NCBI GenBank assembly: GCA_963712165.1
Contig: CAVQGY010000001.1
Coordinates: 248,001-312,000, forward strand
Direction of reading: 5' to 3'
DNA: 64,000 bases
DNA from: B10-G9 sp963712165
GTDB lineage: Bacteria; Chloroflexota; Anaerolineae; Anaerolineales; UBA11858
Position numbers and translations under genes: made by a program
Notes under the pieces: generated by a model
Seen by the model: the letters and a program-made list of their open reading frames with translations, nothing else
Told to the model about the DNA's origin: nothing
Database searches by the model: none
In this document: positions 44,718-52,809 of the stretch, one piece after another
Position numbering within the stretch: the first letter of the stretch is position 1
Layout of the letters: the number at the start of each line of letters is the position of its first letter

Positions 44718-45383
44718 TTACTCTTTGGCAGGTTCTTCCTTATCTGATGGCTTATAGTCTTTGATAGCTGCCAGGATGGAATCTTTTGAAGGCTCAAGCA
44801 CCTTGTCGATCAACCCATAAGTAACTGCATCTGCCGCTGTCAACCAGTAATCACGCTCTGTATCCTTCTTGACCTTTTCGACAGCCTGGCCTGTATGATA
44901 GGCAAGAATATCATTCAACTTATCACGCAGCCGGAGGATCTCATTGGCCTGGATTTCGATATCGGTAGCCTGTCCTTGGGCACCACCTAAAGGTTGATGT
45001 AAATGAACCGTGGAGTGGGGCAGGGCAAACCGCTGTCCTTTTGTCCCGGCTGTTAACAAAACCGTGCCAAATGAAGCAGTTACACCCACTGCGACAGTGT
45101 TTATTGGATTAGAGATCATCTGCATCGTGTCATAAATGGCCAATCCTGCATAGATCACACCGCCGGGGGAATTGATATACATCTGGATCGGTGCTTCCGA
45201 ATCCTCGTTGCTGAGGTAGAGTAACTGAGCGACGATCAGGTTTGCGGTTTGGTCTGTGATCTGCGTGCCAACAAAAACGATCCGATTCCTGAGTAGTAGA
45301 GAGTAAATATCATAAGCACGTTCCTGGTGCCCTGATTTTTCGATCACCATGGGAATGAGCGCCTGGGGGACTGACATATTCAT
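44718..45383 (-). CDS. clpP: ATP-dependent Clp protease proteolytic subunit
   Basis: This 221-residue serine protease forms tetradecamers with ClpX/ClpA-type unfoldases. The catalytic Ser lies in VTASFGTVLLTAG (usual form GQAASMG, so the flanking residues differ), His in LPHSTVHLHQPLGG, and Asp in the region EKVKKDTERDYWL. The MYINSPGG motif is present. The unusual nucleophile context (A-S-F-G) keeps the Ser. AGGAGG four bases before the ATG supports the start. It lies 33 bases after trigger factor, the common tig-clpP order; clpX does not follow. Confidence 0.94.
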   Translation of the reverse strand: MNMSVPQALIPMVIEKSGHQERAYDIYSLLLRNRIVFVGTQITDQTANLIVAQLLYLSNEDSEAPIQMYINSPGGVIYAGLAIYDTMQMISNPINTVAVGVTASFGTVLLTAGTKGQRFALPHSTVHLHQPLGGAQGQATDIEIQANEILRLRDKLNDILAYHTGQAVEKVKKDTERDYWLTAADAVTYGLIDKVLEPSKDSILAAIKDYKPSDKEEPAKE

Positions 45384-45416
45384 CTTGCCTCCTCTAATTA
45401 GGTAATAACGCAGGAG

Positions 45417-46883
45417 TTAATCCTGGCCATCATCTGTTTCCTGAATTTCTTCAATATCTGATTTCGGTTCGATCACGGTATCATCCGTGGGTGTGCTGTT
45501 CATTTCAGCACCCTCATCTTCCATTTCCTCTTTTTTCAGATGAACCGAGAAATCCTCACCTTGAGCGACAGCCATTAGAAAATCTAAAGCCTTCTTGGTG
45601 ATCATCTGAGAACTGACTCGATTCAGCAAAGCCATTGAGTCACCACTTTGCATATAATCGCTTCGCCCTTTCTCGTCCTCGCCAAAATGACTGTCAAGTA
45701 TGGTTTTAAACTCTTCAGTGATATCCTTTGTATCAATATCCAGATCTTCAGCTTCTGATATTCTGCCAATGATCAAACCCTGAGTGATGCGTTTTTCCGC
45801 ACTGGGTTTGATCTGTTCTCGAAGCCCTTCTTCATCCAGGTCCTGGATCTTGAGGTACATTTCCAGATCCATGCCTTGTGAATTGAGCTGCATCTCCAAT
45901 TCCTTGATCTCTCCATCGATCTCATTATCAAGCATTTGGGGAGGAAATTTCACCTCCGCATCTTCCAGAATTGCGGTCAGAATCGAGTTAATATAAGTAT
46001 TTTCGTCTTCTGCTTCTTGACGGGCAGCCAGGTCCTGCATGATTTGATCTCGAAGAGCATGAACACTGTCCAGATCACTGACTTTTTTCACGAATTCCTC
46101 GTTCAATTCCGGCAGGACTCGCTCCCGTATCCCTTTTACCTTAACGGTATAAAGGACCTCTCTACCCCTATATTCTTCGTCAACATCTTCCTCATCAGGG
46201 AACTCGTAAGTTAGTTCAAGGGTATCCCCACCAGAGACACCCAACAGCTGGCGTGAAAAACCGGGAAAGGGCCACTCCTTTGAATTGTCCTCTTTCTTTC
46301 CTTTGATCATAACTGGAAGAGGTTGATTCTTGAGTAAATAGCTCTCCTCGTCATCTGGATCGGCATCAACAGGACGGCTATCCAGGGTGGTATCTACCAG
46401 GTTCCCTTCCTCGGCTGGATGCTCAACCTCTTCAACAGAAGCCTGTTGGGAAAGCATTCGATCAATGATCTGATCCACACCCTCATCACCTACTTTCGTT
46501 CTCTTGTAGGGGATTCGGATCTCTCGATAATCACCAAGAGTCACTTCCGGCTGCAAGGGAATGGAAAAGATGAATGTTGGTGGTTCTAGGGATTTGATCT
46601 CCTTAACTTGGCCTGGTCCATATGGTTCCTGTTCGATTTTCTCAATCACCTGAGGATAGACTTCATCCAGTAAATGCTCAATAGCATGATCGATGACCGC
46701 AGCTTCGCCGAAGTGGTTGACGACCAGCTGATAGGGAGCCTTTCCTGGCCTGTATCCGGGGATCTTCTTGCCCTTCGCCAGTTCTTTTGCAGCCAAGTGT
46801 TTCGCTCTTTCCAAAACATCCTGCTCAGTTTCAACTGTCACTTCCAGCTGATGATCTTCAAGGTAAGTTTCTTCAATTTTCAA
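45417..46883 (-). CDS. tig: Trigger factor chaperone
   Basis: This protein is 488 residues if started at a TTG (46883). The codon has GAGGA about four bases upstream and matches the family start (KIEETYLEDHQLEVTVE). The upstream reading frame runs through a tRNA and cannot be coding. The ribosome-binding loop reads GYRPGKAPYQLVVNHFG (family GFRxGKxP). The FKBP-like middle and helical C-terminal arms follow, ending with a Glu/Asp-rich tail of about 40 residues. It binds nascent chains at the ribosome exit and is followed by clpP. Confidence 0.93.
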   Translation of the reverse strand: MKIEETYLEDHQLEVTVETEQDVLERAKHLAAKELAKGKKIPGYRPGKAPYQLVVNHFGEAAVIDHAIEHLLDEVYPQVIEKIEQEPYGPGQVKEIKSLEPPTFIFSIPLQPEVTLGDYREIRIPYKRTKVGDEGVDQIIDRMLSQQASVEEVEHPAEEGNLVDTTLDSRPVDADPDDEESYLLKNQPLPVMIKGKKEDNSKEWPFPGFSRQLLGVSGGDTLELTYEFPDEEDVDEEYRGREVLYTVKVKGIRERVLPELNEEFVKKVSDLDSVHALRDQIMQDLAARQEAEDENTYINSILTAILEDAEVKFPPQMLDNEIDGEIKELEMQLNSQGMDLEMYLKIQDLDEEGLREQIKPSAEKRITQGLIIGRISEAEDLDIDTKDITEEFKTILDSHFGEDEKGRSDYMQSGDSMALLNRVSSQMITKKALDFLMAVAQGEDFSVHLKKEEMEDEGAEMNSTPTDDTVIEPKSDIEEIQETDDGQD

Positions 46884-46910
46884 TTTGTCCTCACAATAGA
46901 TTAGACATTC

Positions 46911-46935
46911 AAAAAGGGCCAATAATTCAGGCCCT
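46911..46935 (-). terminator. Terminator after tRNA-Leu
   Basis: On the minus strand AGGGCC and GGCCCT form a six-base stem with loop TGAATTATT, followed by TTTT. It sits 21 bases after the tRNA, and trigger factor starts 28 bases later. Confidence 0.6.
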
Positions 46936-46955
46936 GAATTCAAACCAACACTGAA

Positions 46956-47038
46956 TGGGGAAGGTGGGGGTCGAACCCACACGCCATTAAGGCACATGAT
47001 CCTAAGTCATGCCTGTCTGCCAATTCCAGCACTTCCCC
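46956..47038 (-). tRNA. tRNA-Leu (UAG anticodon)
   Basis: The acceptor stem is GGGGAAG/CTTCCCC with discriminator A at 46956. The D arm is AATTGGCAGA. The anticodon stem is CATGA/TCATG with loop CTTAGGA, giving anticodon UAG. A long class II variable arm (TGCCTTAATGGCG) and T arm GGGTTCGAACCC follow. CCA is not encoded; the next bases are TTC. It reads CUA and CUG codons. Confidence 0.95.
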
Positions 47039-47057
47039 TGTGAAAAAGTGCGGAGAA

Positions 47058-47086
47058 ATTATAAGCCACTCCAAACAAGGCGTCAA
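47058..47086 (-). promoter_or_regulatory. Promoter of tRNA-Leu
   Basis: TTGACG (47086-47081) and TATAAT (47063-47058) on the minus strand are separated by exactly 17 bases, close to consensus. Transcription would start about 13 bases before the mature tRNA 5' end. Confidence 0.8.
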
Positions 47087-47144
47087 TAAATCAACTATAA
47101 TAGTTTTATTAACCGCCTCTAAAATATCTCCAAGGACCGTATCT

Positions 47145-47702
47145 ATGTTTGATCATTTTGGTTTCCTGGCACCGTTCTACGAACGTTTTATCAAGCCAAA
47201 ATACCCCGCGACTCTTTCTGGGTTGATGAGCCTTCCAGTTGATGGAACTATTCTGGATGTTGGAGGTGGTACAGGAAGGGTTTCAGGGTTTTTTACGAGC
47301 CAGGCAGGAAAGGTGATCATTGCAGATCTATCCGAGAAGATGCTGCTTCAGAGTCATGGCAAGGATGGTCTCGAACCTATCTGCTCTCACGCAGAAAAAC
47401 TGCCATTCCCGGAGGGATATTTTGAACTGGTGATCATGGTCGATGCCCTTCATCATGTTTGCGACCAGATAGACACAGCCCAGGAACTCTGGCGGGTGAC
47501 AAAACCAGGAGGAAGGATCATTATTGAAGAGCCGGATATCAAGATCTGGGGAGTCAAACTTGTAGCCTTGGCAGAAAAAATAGCCCTGATGAGAAGCCAT
47601 TTCCTGTCACCGGTTGAAATCAAGGACCTTTACAGAGAATTTACGGATAAGATACAGATCCATACAGAGGGGCACAACGCCTGGGTTGTGATCAACAAAT
47701 AA
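47145..47702 (+). CDS. Class I SAM-dependent methyltransferase
   Basis: This 185-residue protein starts at MFDHFGFLAPFYE with AAGGA about nine bases upstream; the upstream frame is not homologous. Motif I is ILDVGGGTGRVSG. The acidic motif II is ADLSEKML, and motif post-I to III are LPFPEGYFELVIMVDALHH and KPGGRIIIEEPD. It resembles UbiE-like small-molecule methyltransferases. A TATAAT at 47096-47101 could drive it, divergent from tRNA-Leu. The aldolase gene follows by 40 bases. Substrate unknown. Confidence 0.85.
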   Translation: MFDHFGFLAPFYERFIKPKYPATLSGLMSLPVDGTILDVGGGTGRVSGFFTSQAGKVIIADLSEKMLLQSHGKDGLEPICSHAEKLPFPEGYFELVIMVDALHHVCDQIDTAQELWRVTKPGGRIIIEEPDIKIWGVKLVALAEKIALMRSHFLSPVEIKDLYREFTDKIQIHTEGHNAWVVINK

Positions 47703-47742
47703 AACTATTCCAAAGGTTTGCTGGGCAGATACGGATATATCT

Positions 47743-48402
47743 ATGCTATTAGTAAAAGAACGGGAGAGGATCCTCGAGATCAGCTGCAAATTGCTCAAAG
47801 CCGGATTGATCCATGATGGTCAAGGAAATCTCAGCATCTACGATAGGGAAAGCAATCTGGTTGCTATCACACCCAGCGCTGTTCCCTACGACCAGCGGGG
47901 TATTGAAGATATCTGTGTAGTCGACCTGGAGGGTGATCTCATCGAAGGAAAATGGAAATCAACTTCGGAGAGCCGCCTGCACTTGATCTATTACCAGAAT
48001 AGGGATGATATCAACGCAGTTGTTCACACACATCCTCCAAAAGCGACTGTCTTTGGTGTAATTGGAAATGAGCCAATGCCCATGATCCTGAATGAGGCGG
48101 CCATGGGGATTGGGGGTCCAGTACCCATCGCTCCCTATGCGAGGCCAGGCACGGAGGAACTTGCTGAGCTGACCTTGAAAACAACCGGAGGTGGGAATGC
48201 TGCCATCATGGCTCACCATGGCTTGATCACAGTGGGAACTGAGCTGGATCATGCTTATTTCACCACAATCGCGATAGAGACCTCTGCTGCTACTATAATC
48301 ATGGCCCGCTCCATGGGATGTGAACCGATCACGATCAGTGAGGAAGAAGTAAAAAAATTGCACCAACTTTTCAGGGAGGAGTACAAACCCAGGAAGATCT
48401 GA
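47743..48402 (+). CDS. Class II aldolase/adducin family protein (fuculose- or ribulose-phosphate type)
   Basis: This 219-residue zinc enzyme has HTHPP (first two zinc His), AAMGIGGPVPIAPYARPGTEEL (acid region) and MAHHGLITVG (third His). Such enzymes split or epimerise sugar phosphates such as L-fuculose-1-phosphate, L-ribulose-5-phosphate or methylthioribulose phosphate. The N-terminal ISCKLLKAGLIHDGQGNLSI is typical. The exact substrate is unclear. A nested hairpin lies just after the stop. Confidence 0.88.
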   Translation: MLLVKERERILEISCKLLKAGLIHDGQGNLSIYDRESNLVAITPSAVPYDQRGIEDICVVDLEGDLIEGKWKSTSESRLHLIYYQNRDDINAVVHTHPPKATVFGVIGNEPMPMILNEAAMGIGGPVPIAPYARPGTEELAELTLKTTGGGNAAIMAHHGLITVGTELDHAYFTTIAIETSAATIIMARSMGCEPITISEEEVKKLHQLFREEYKPRKI

Positions 48403-48433
48403 GTTTGACCGAATCCTTCAGAGGATAAAGACC

Positions 48434-48474
48434 AGGTCCCGAGACCTCACAAAGATTTATGAGGTATTGGACCT
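48434..48474 (+). terminator. Nested hairpin after the class II aldolase
   Basis: AGGTCC (48434) pairs with GGACCT (48469) around an inner stem ACCTCA (48444) / TGAGGT (48460). It is followed by TTATTTCT. It is likely a terminator, or a stable 3' end. Confidence 0.5.
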
Positions 48475-48501
48475 TTATTTCTATTGAGACCAGAACCGTT
48501 T

Positions 48502-48948
48502 TTATTCAGATTGAAGAGCTTGTTTGATCAAAAGATAATAAAGAGGAATAACCGGACTGAATAGAAGCAGGACACTCAAATAAGCCAGAATATTTGCCTC
48601 CCAGGCACCGCTGGGAATTGTGCCGACCAGATAGACAATGCCCGATGAAATTGCCGCCGTCAACGATATTAAACCAACTGTGATCTGAGTTAGATTTCGG
48701 GCATAGAAAATATATACAAAAACCAATCCCAGTCCTATAGCAAATACGTCCACTAATCCCATGCCTAACAAATAGGGCAGGGCAGTTTCCGGCCAGCCGC
48801 CTGGGGGAGGGGGCGCAGGGAAAGGTATCTCGCGGCCTTGAACTAAAAACCCACCAGCCCGGGTAAGCAAGAGCAGATGAAAGGATTGTAGGACGCCATA
48901 GTAGCCAACCAGGTATGAGAATAGAGTGGGGAGGTTTCTTTTCTTCAT
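48502..48948 (-). CDS. Small polytopic membrane protein
   Basis: This 148-residue protein has four predicted membrane segments and a proline-rich loop FPAPPPPGGWPE near residue 45. The start at 48948 is supported by GAGGAG about seven bases upstream. No family is recognised with confidence. An overlapping frame of similar size (48506-48970) is rejected because its codons lack a start signal and the residues are not membrane-like. Confidence 0.6.
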   Translation of the reverse strand: MKKRNLPTLFSYLVGYYGVLQSFHLLLLTRAGGFLVQGREIPFPAPPPPGGWPETALPYLLGMGLVDVFAIGLGLVFVYIFYARNLTQITVGLISLTAAISSGIVYLVGTIPSGAWEANILAYLSVLLLFSPVIPLYYLLIKQALQSE

Positions 48949-48965
48949 GAGATAACTCCTCATAT

Positions 48966-49005
48966 AACAAGGCAGCCAGTAGATTGGTCGCCTGGCTGCC
49001 TCGTT
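48966..49005 (-). terminator. Long hairpin between the YIP1-like gene and the small membrane protein
   Basis: AACAAGGCAGCCAG (48966-48979) pairs with CTGGCTGCCTCGTT (48992-49005) over about 13 bases. On the minus strand no T tract follows, so it may cap an mRNA rather than terminate. Confidence 0.5.
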
Positions 49006-49036
49006 AGGTCCTTTCTGATATGAATCGTTAAACCGC

Positions 49037-49603
49037 TCAGCGCCGGAACGACCTCAGTGCCTCGCGAGCTCCTGAGAAACCGAAAATTCTATTGACCACC
49101 GATGTGATGATCACAACGGCCAGCCAGCCCAAGCCTACCGTGATCAAGGTTTCTGTTGTATCCAGGTCCAAGGCCTCTCGTACACCATAGAATCCTGCGA
49201 CCAGCGCCCAAATTGCACCAACGAGGGCTATCAACCAACCGATGCAGGGTATGAAGCCCAGCAGCCCCAAAAGGCGTGGGGCGCTTGCATAACCTAATAC
49301 GCGAAGTAGTTCCCCGGGATCTGCGTCACCATCAAAAAGGTTGGTGCCGATGAAATGGGTCACATAGGCCCAGATATAATAATTTGCGATACCGATCGCA
49401 GAAGTAACAAATAAAGATAGGAAGGCCGCTCCCGGTTGTCCAGCGATCAATCCCGCAATAAAAGAACCTATCCCGCTGATGACAGACACGGCCACAACGA
49501 TCAATAAGGCTTCTTGATTAAGGCTCGGGTCAGCTTCAACTTCCTTGTAGAATTCTCTGTCCAGCAAAGCTGCCCGCATGATCCGCTTGAATAACAATTC
49601 CAT
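49037..49603 (-). CDS. YIP1-family membrane protein
   Basis: This 188-residue protein has five membrane segments with the YIP1-like pattern: an N-terminal cytoplasmic part (RIMRAALLDREFYKEVE), the motif GDADPGELLRVLGYASAPRLL, and GFYGVREAL before the last helices. Function in bacteria is unknown. AGGAGG four bases before the ATG gives a clear start. It lies upstream of the small membrane protein with a long hairpin between them. Confidence 0.8.
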   Translation of the reverse strand: MELLFKRIMRAALLDREFYKEVEADPSLNQEALLIVVAVSVISGIGSFIAGLIAGQPGAAFLSLFVTSAIGIANYYIWAYVTHFIGTNLFDGDADPGELLRVLGYASAPRLLGLLGFIPCIGWLIALVGAIWALVAGFYGVREALDLDTTETLITVGLGWLAVVIITSVVNRIFGFSGAREALRSFRR

Positions 49604-49682
49604 CTTTCCTCCTGCTCTATGATTGGATTTAGGCTTTTCTTAGCTTATCTTACTCGGAAATATTTCAGAGAGCAAGCGTAAA

Positions 49683-50402
49683 CTAGTCGATGATCTTCCA
49701 GCCTTGCTCCTCAGCCATCCTTTTCAATTTCCGATCAGGATGGACAGCGATCGCATCTTCAGCCTCTTTAAGCAGCGGGATATCCGCGAAGGTGTCACCC
49801 AGGGCAAGAGAAATTTTTTTCGTACCTATTGCATCCATCAGGTTAGACATTTTCCTGTCCCTGGAATTCAACGGACCAGCCAAATGGAGTCCTTCAGATG
49901 TGATCTCAACCGGAGTGCCGATCCCATAGGTCCGCTCAGGAGCGATCATCCTGGCAAACTTTTCAACCGCAGGCTGATAAGCGGCACTGATCAAGAATAT
50001 CTCCGCTCCTTGAAGATGGAGATCCTTGAGGAGAGCAACAGGTTCTATCCTGCGCTTGGGCCAGAGTTCATCGGTAACCACGGAGGTCATCATCTCATCC
50101 AGCATAACCGGATCAGGTTCCTGGACCAGTTCCAGGACTGCGCTCATTGCCTCTTTTCCCCAGGTATCAATCTTCTTCAAACCTGCCTTGACTTGGAGAT
50201 AGGAGAATATAAGCCTGTATTCAAAGAGGGGAGGGGGTGATTCGGGTTGGTTCTCAGTGAGCCAGCGATATACGGCAAGTACCGGGGAACCCGTAGTCAG
50301 TGTTCCGTTCAGATCAGACGCTATCAATAGTGAGGATTGTAAATTGCGTATAGTATTTCTCTCCAGTACCTTGGTCAGCTGGAATAGGGGATAATCAGTC
50401 AA
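49683..50402 (-). CDS. HAD-family phosphatase, phosphoserine-phosphatase-like
   Basis: This 239-residue HAD enzyme has motif I IASDLNGTLTTG (Asp-Leu-Asn, where the usual form is DxDxT), motif II ISAAYQPAVEKF, and motif IV LALGDTFADIPLL. The Asn in place of the second motif-I Asp suggests changed chemistry or weak activity. The start codon is TTG at 50402 with no good ribosome site, so the N-terminus is uncertain. It lies 17 bases after the aldo/keto reductase gene and is probably co-transcribed with it. Confidence 0.8.
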   Translation of the reverse strand: MTDYPLFQLTKVLERNTIRNLQSSLLIASDLNGTLTTGSPVLAVYRWLTENQPESPPPLFEYRLIFSYLQVKAGLKKIDTWGKEAMSAVLELVQEPDPVMLDEMMTSVVTDELWPKRRIEPVALLKDLHLQGAEIFLISAAYQPAVEKFARMIAPERTYGIGTPVEITSEGLHLAGPLNSRDRKMSNLMDAIGTKKISLALGDTFADIPLLKEAEDAIAVHPDRKLKRMAEEQGWKIID

Positions 50403-50419
50403 ACTGGATATCGGAATTA

Positions 50420-51565
50420 CTATGACTGGGTTTCAGTGAATTCCTGGTGGATGCTAGACATCCAGTCAGAGATCGGTATGTCCTGGGGGCATTTTTCCTC
50501 GCATTCCCGGCATACTACACACAGACTCCCTTTATTCTTGTCGGGAACCCACAGCGAATAATCATTTTTGGCAATCTCTTTCTTATCATACATGATGCCA
50601 TCATTATAGATGCGCAGTATGCGAGGGATATCCACACCTTCCGGGCAAGGCATACAATAGCCGCAGTTCGTGCAGGGGATCAGCTCCATATCCAGATAGG
50701 CTTTATGAACATCATCAACCAACTTCAATTCACTTTCGCTGAGCGTTCCTATTCCTGATCTGCCGGCGCTGGCAAGGTTTTCTTCAACTTGTTCCAGGGT
50801 ACTCATGCCGCTTATTACCAAGGATACTTCTGGCTGGTTCCACAGCCATTGGAGAGACCATTCTGCTGCGCTGCGCTTGGTTTCTGCCTGATCCCACATC
50901 TCCTGAATTTTGGGAGGTGGATCCACCAGGCGACCCCCGCGAAGAGGTTCCATTATTACAACTCCCAGGCCTCGATCTGCTGCATAGCGTAAACCCTCTC
51001 TGCCTGCTTGATATTCTTGATCCATAAAATTATGTTGGATGAGACAGAAATCCCAATCCTGATAGGCATCCACGATGGATTTGAATACAGGCAATTGATC
51101 ATGGAAAGAAAACCCCAGATGACCGATCCGCCCGTCAGCCCGAAGCTTTTCAGCCCATGCAAGAACCCCCAGTTCAGACAGATTTTTCCAATAGGATTCA
51201 TTCAAGGCATGAAACAGATAAAAATCTATCCGTTCAGTTCTAAGTCGATCCATTTGCTCATTCAGGTAAAAATCCAGATCAGATTCCACCTCAATTTTCC
51301 AGCTGGGCAGTTTTGTCGCAATCCTGACTTTATCCCTATAAGGACCATCCAGGGTCCTGCCCAGGAAGCTTTCGCTGGTCCCGCCATGATATGAATAGGC
51401 GGTGTCCAGATAATTGACACCCCGATCAATAGCAGAAAGCAGCATTCGGGAAGCCTTCTCTTCATCAATTTTATGGGAATTGCCATCCAAAACGGGAAAT
51501 CGCATACAGCCAAATCCCAGGGCAGAGGGTTCCCAATCCAAGCCGCCAAATTTTCTATACTGCAT
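50420..51565 (-). CDS. Aldo/keto reductase with C-terminal ferredoxin-like domain
   Basis: This 381-residue protein has an aldo/keto reductase barrel with Asp/Tyr in NYLDTAYSYHGGTSE, Lys in RIATKLP and His in YLFHALNE. The C-terminal 90 residues bind two 4Fe-4S clusters: CTNCGYCMPCPEG and CVVCRECEEKCPQ. Enzymes of this type occur in anaerobes and couple carbonyl reduction to iron-sulfur electron donors. The ribosome site GAGGAG lies nine bases before the ATG. It is followed by the HAD gene. Confidence 0.92.
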   Translation of the reverse strand: MQYRKFGGLDWEPSALGFGCMRFPVLDGNSHKIDEEKASRMLLSAIDRGVNYLDTAYSYHGGTSESFLGRTLDGPYRDKVRIATKLPSWKIEVESDLDFYLNEQMDRLRTERIDFYLFHALNESYWKNLSELGVLAWAEKLRADGRIGHLGFSFHDQLPVFKSIVDAYQDWDFCLIQHNFMDQEYQAGREGLRYAADRGLGVVIMEPLRGGRLVDPPPKIQEMWDQAETKRSAAEWSLQWLWNQPEVSLVISGMSTLEQVEENLASAGRSGIGTLSESELKLVDDVHKAYLDMELIPCTNCGYCMPCPEGVDIPRILRIYNDGIMYDKKEIAKNDYSLWVPDKNKGSLCVVCRECEEKCPQDIPISDWMSSIHQEFTETQS

Positions 51566-51580
51566 ATTTATCGATCTCCT

Positions 51581-52570
51581 CTAGTTTTCAAATATATCGT
51601 AATAGCCTTTATCCAATTCTTCATCACTCAGGTGAGCATAACGCTGCGTGACCTGGATATTCTTATGCCTGGCCAGTTTTTGAGCCAATTTTATATTGCC
51701 GCCTGAACCCTGGAGGACTTCTGTCACGAAGTAGTGCCGGAAAGAGTGGGGAGTGATCGTGCCAGCCGCATCATCACCTAAAGCTTCTACCACGCGATCA
51801 CGGACAATATTCCTGCCAGTCGTAGTACTGATCGGCTCAACTCTTTTACCCGCTCCCAAATCATGCCTGGCAAATAGGGGAAGAGAACTCAGAGATTTAC
51901 CATAAGCGCCATCGATCTCTGCCCTGGTGTTAATATAATCCCGCAAGGCTATCAAGGATCGGGATGAGAAACGCACTACTGCTTCCTGGTTGCCTTTGCC
52001 GATTATAATGGCTTTTCCTTCTTGCCAGTCAATATCTCCACGGCGCAGATTACAGGCTTCATGGACCCGAAGCCCTGTATCTGCCAGGGTGAGGATAAAA
52101 GCCCGATCTCGAAGATTTGCTAATCTATGCCGTTTTGTTTCGGCTGGGGCCATGGTTAGTGATTGCGCATAGGTGATTACTTTCTGGATATCATCCTTGG
52201 GAAACTGGGGCAGTCTTTGAGCTGCTCTCCTGGATCTGCGCTTGATCAGCATCCTCAAGCGGGGAAGATTCACATCAGAAAGCTTCTCAGCGGCCAAATA
52301 TTCGAAAAAACCAGTTGCCGCAGTTAAATATAGCTGTTCTGTGTTGGGTGAGTATGCTTTAAGATCTGCCGCAAAATGAGCTATAAAATCCTCATCGATT
52401 TTACCGACATCTGTTTCAGCAGGATCCTTTCCGGTTTTGACATAAGATTCCAGGAAAATTTGCATAGCATTTGTGTAGGTGCGGGCAGTATTTCCGCTCC
52501 GGGAAAGACTGACGCTTTCCAGATAATCCTGGACAGCTATTAATATGCTGATAGGGGGTTTAGAGGGCAT
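51581..52570 (-). CDS. Tyrosine recombinase/integrase, XerC/D-like
   Basis: This 329-residue recombinase has an N-terminal SAM-like DNA-binding domain (14-100) and a catalytic domain with Arg168 (DTGLRVHEACN), Lys192, His275-Arg278 (HSFRHYF), His302 (ARHKNIQ) and nucleophile Tyr311. All five catalytic residues are present. It is not accompanied by phage or transposon genes, so it could be the chromosomal dimer-resolution enzyme or a relic integrase. AAGGA about 10 bases before the ATG supports the start. Confidence 0.9.
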   Translation of the reverse strand: MPSKPPISILIAVQDYLESVSLSRSGNTARTYTNAMQIFLESYVKTGKDPAETDVGKIDEDFIAHFAADLKAYSPNTEQLYLTAATGFFEYLAAEKLSDVNLPRLRMLIKRRSRRAAQRLPQFPKDDIQKVITYAQSLTMAPAETKRHRLANLRDRAFILTLADTGLRVHEACNLRRGDIDWQEGKAIIIGKGNQEAVVRFSSRSLIALRDYINTRAEIDGAYGKSLSSLPLFARHDLGAGKRVEPISTTTGRNIVRDRVVEALGDDAAGTITPHSFRHYFVTEVLQGSGGNIKLAQKLARHKNIQVTQRYAHLSDEELDKGYYDIFEN

Positions 52571-52794
52571 TTTGGGGGGATTCCTTGTTATTTCCGTATG
52601 CTTTCGATAATAATACTTATCACAACCTTATGGATTTTAACCATAAATCGGGGTTTCGTCAAGCCCCTGCTCTGAATGAATCGGCTTGAGTTCTATTTCT
52701 GGCAAGCCTGTCTAATTTGATGAATTCGATCCCCTACACCTTTTATTTTGACCCAATATTAATTAATTCAATATACAAACTAGAACATATGTGC

Positions 52795-52800
52795 TATACT
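52795..52800 (+). promoter_or_regulatory. -10 box (TATACT) close to the radical-SAM gene start
   Basis: TATACT ends nine bases before the ATG at 52810, so the leader would be only two to three bases. No ribosome-binding sequence fits in that space. Confidence 0.5.
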
Positions 52801-52809
52801 ATCAGCACG

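Noticed and set aside
46884..46997. Upstream extension of trigger factor to 46997
   Set aside because: This stretch runs through the tRNA-Leu gene and its terminator; family alignment and GAGGA place the start at the TTG at 46883.
48506..48970. Overlapping 154-codon frame opposite to the small membrane protein reading
   Set aside because: The other frame has a ribosome site and membrane-like residues; this one lacks both.
51581..52570. Prophage or integrative element anchored by the integrase
   Set aside because: No direct repeats, structural phage genes or tRNA-flanking att sites were seen on either side; neighbours are ordinary chromosomal genes.
52571..52716. Short inverted repeats between the integrase and radical-SAM genes
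   Set aside because: Stems of six and four bases such as TTATGG/CCATAA are common by chance and no T run or recombination-site layout was seen.
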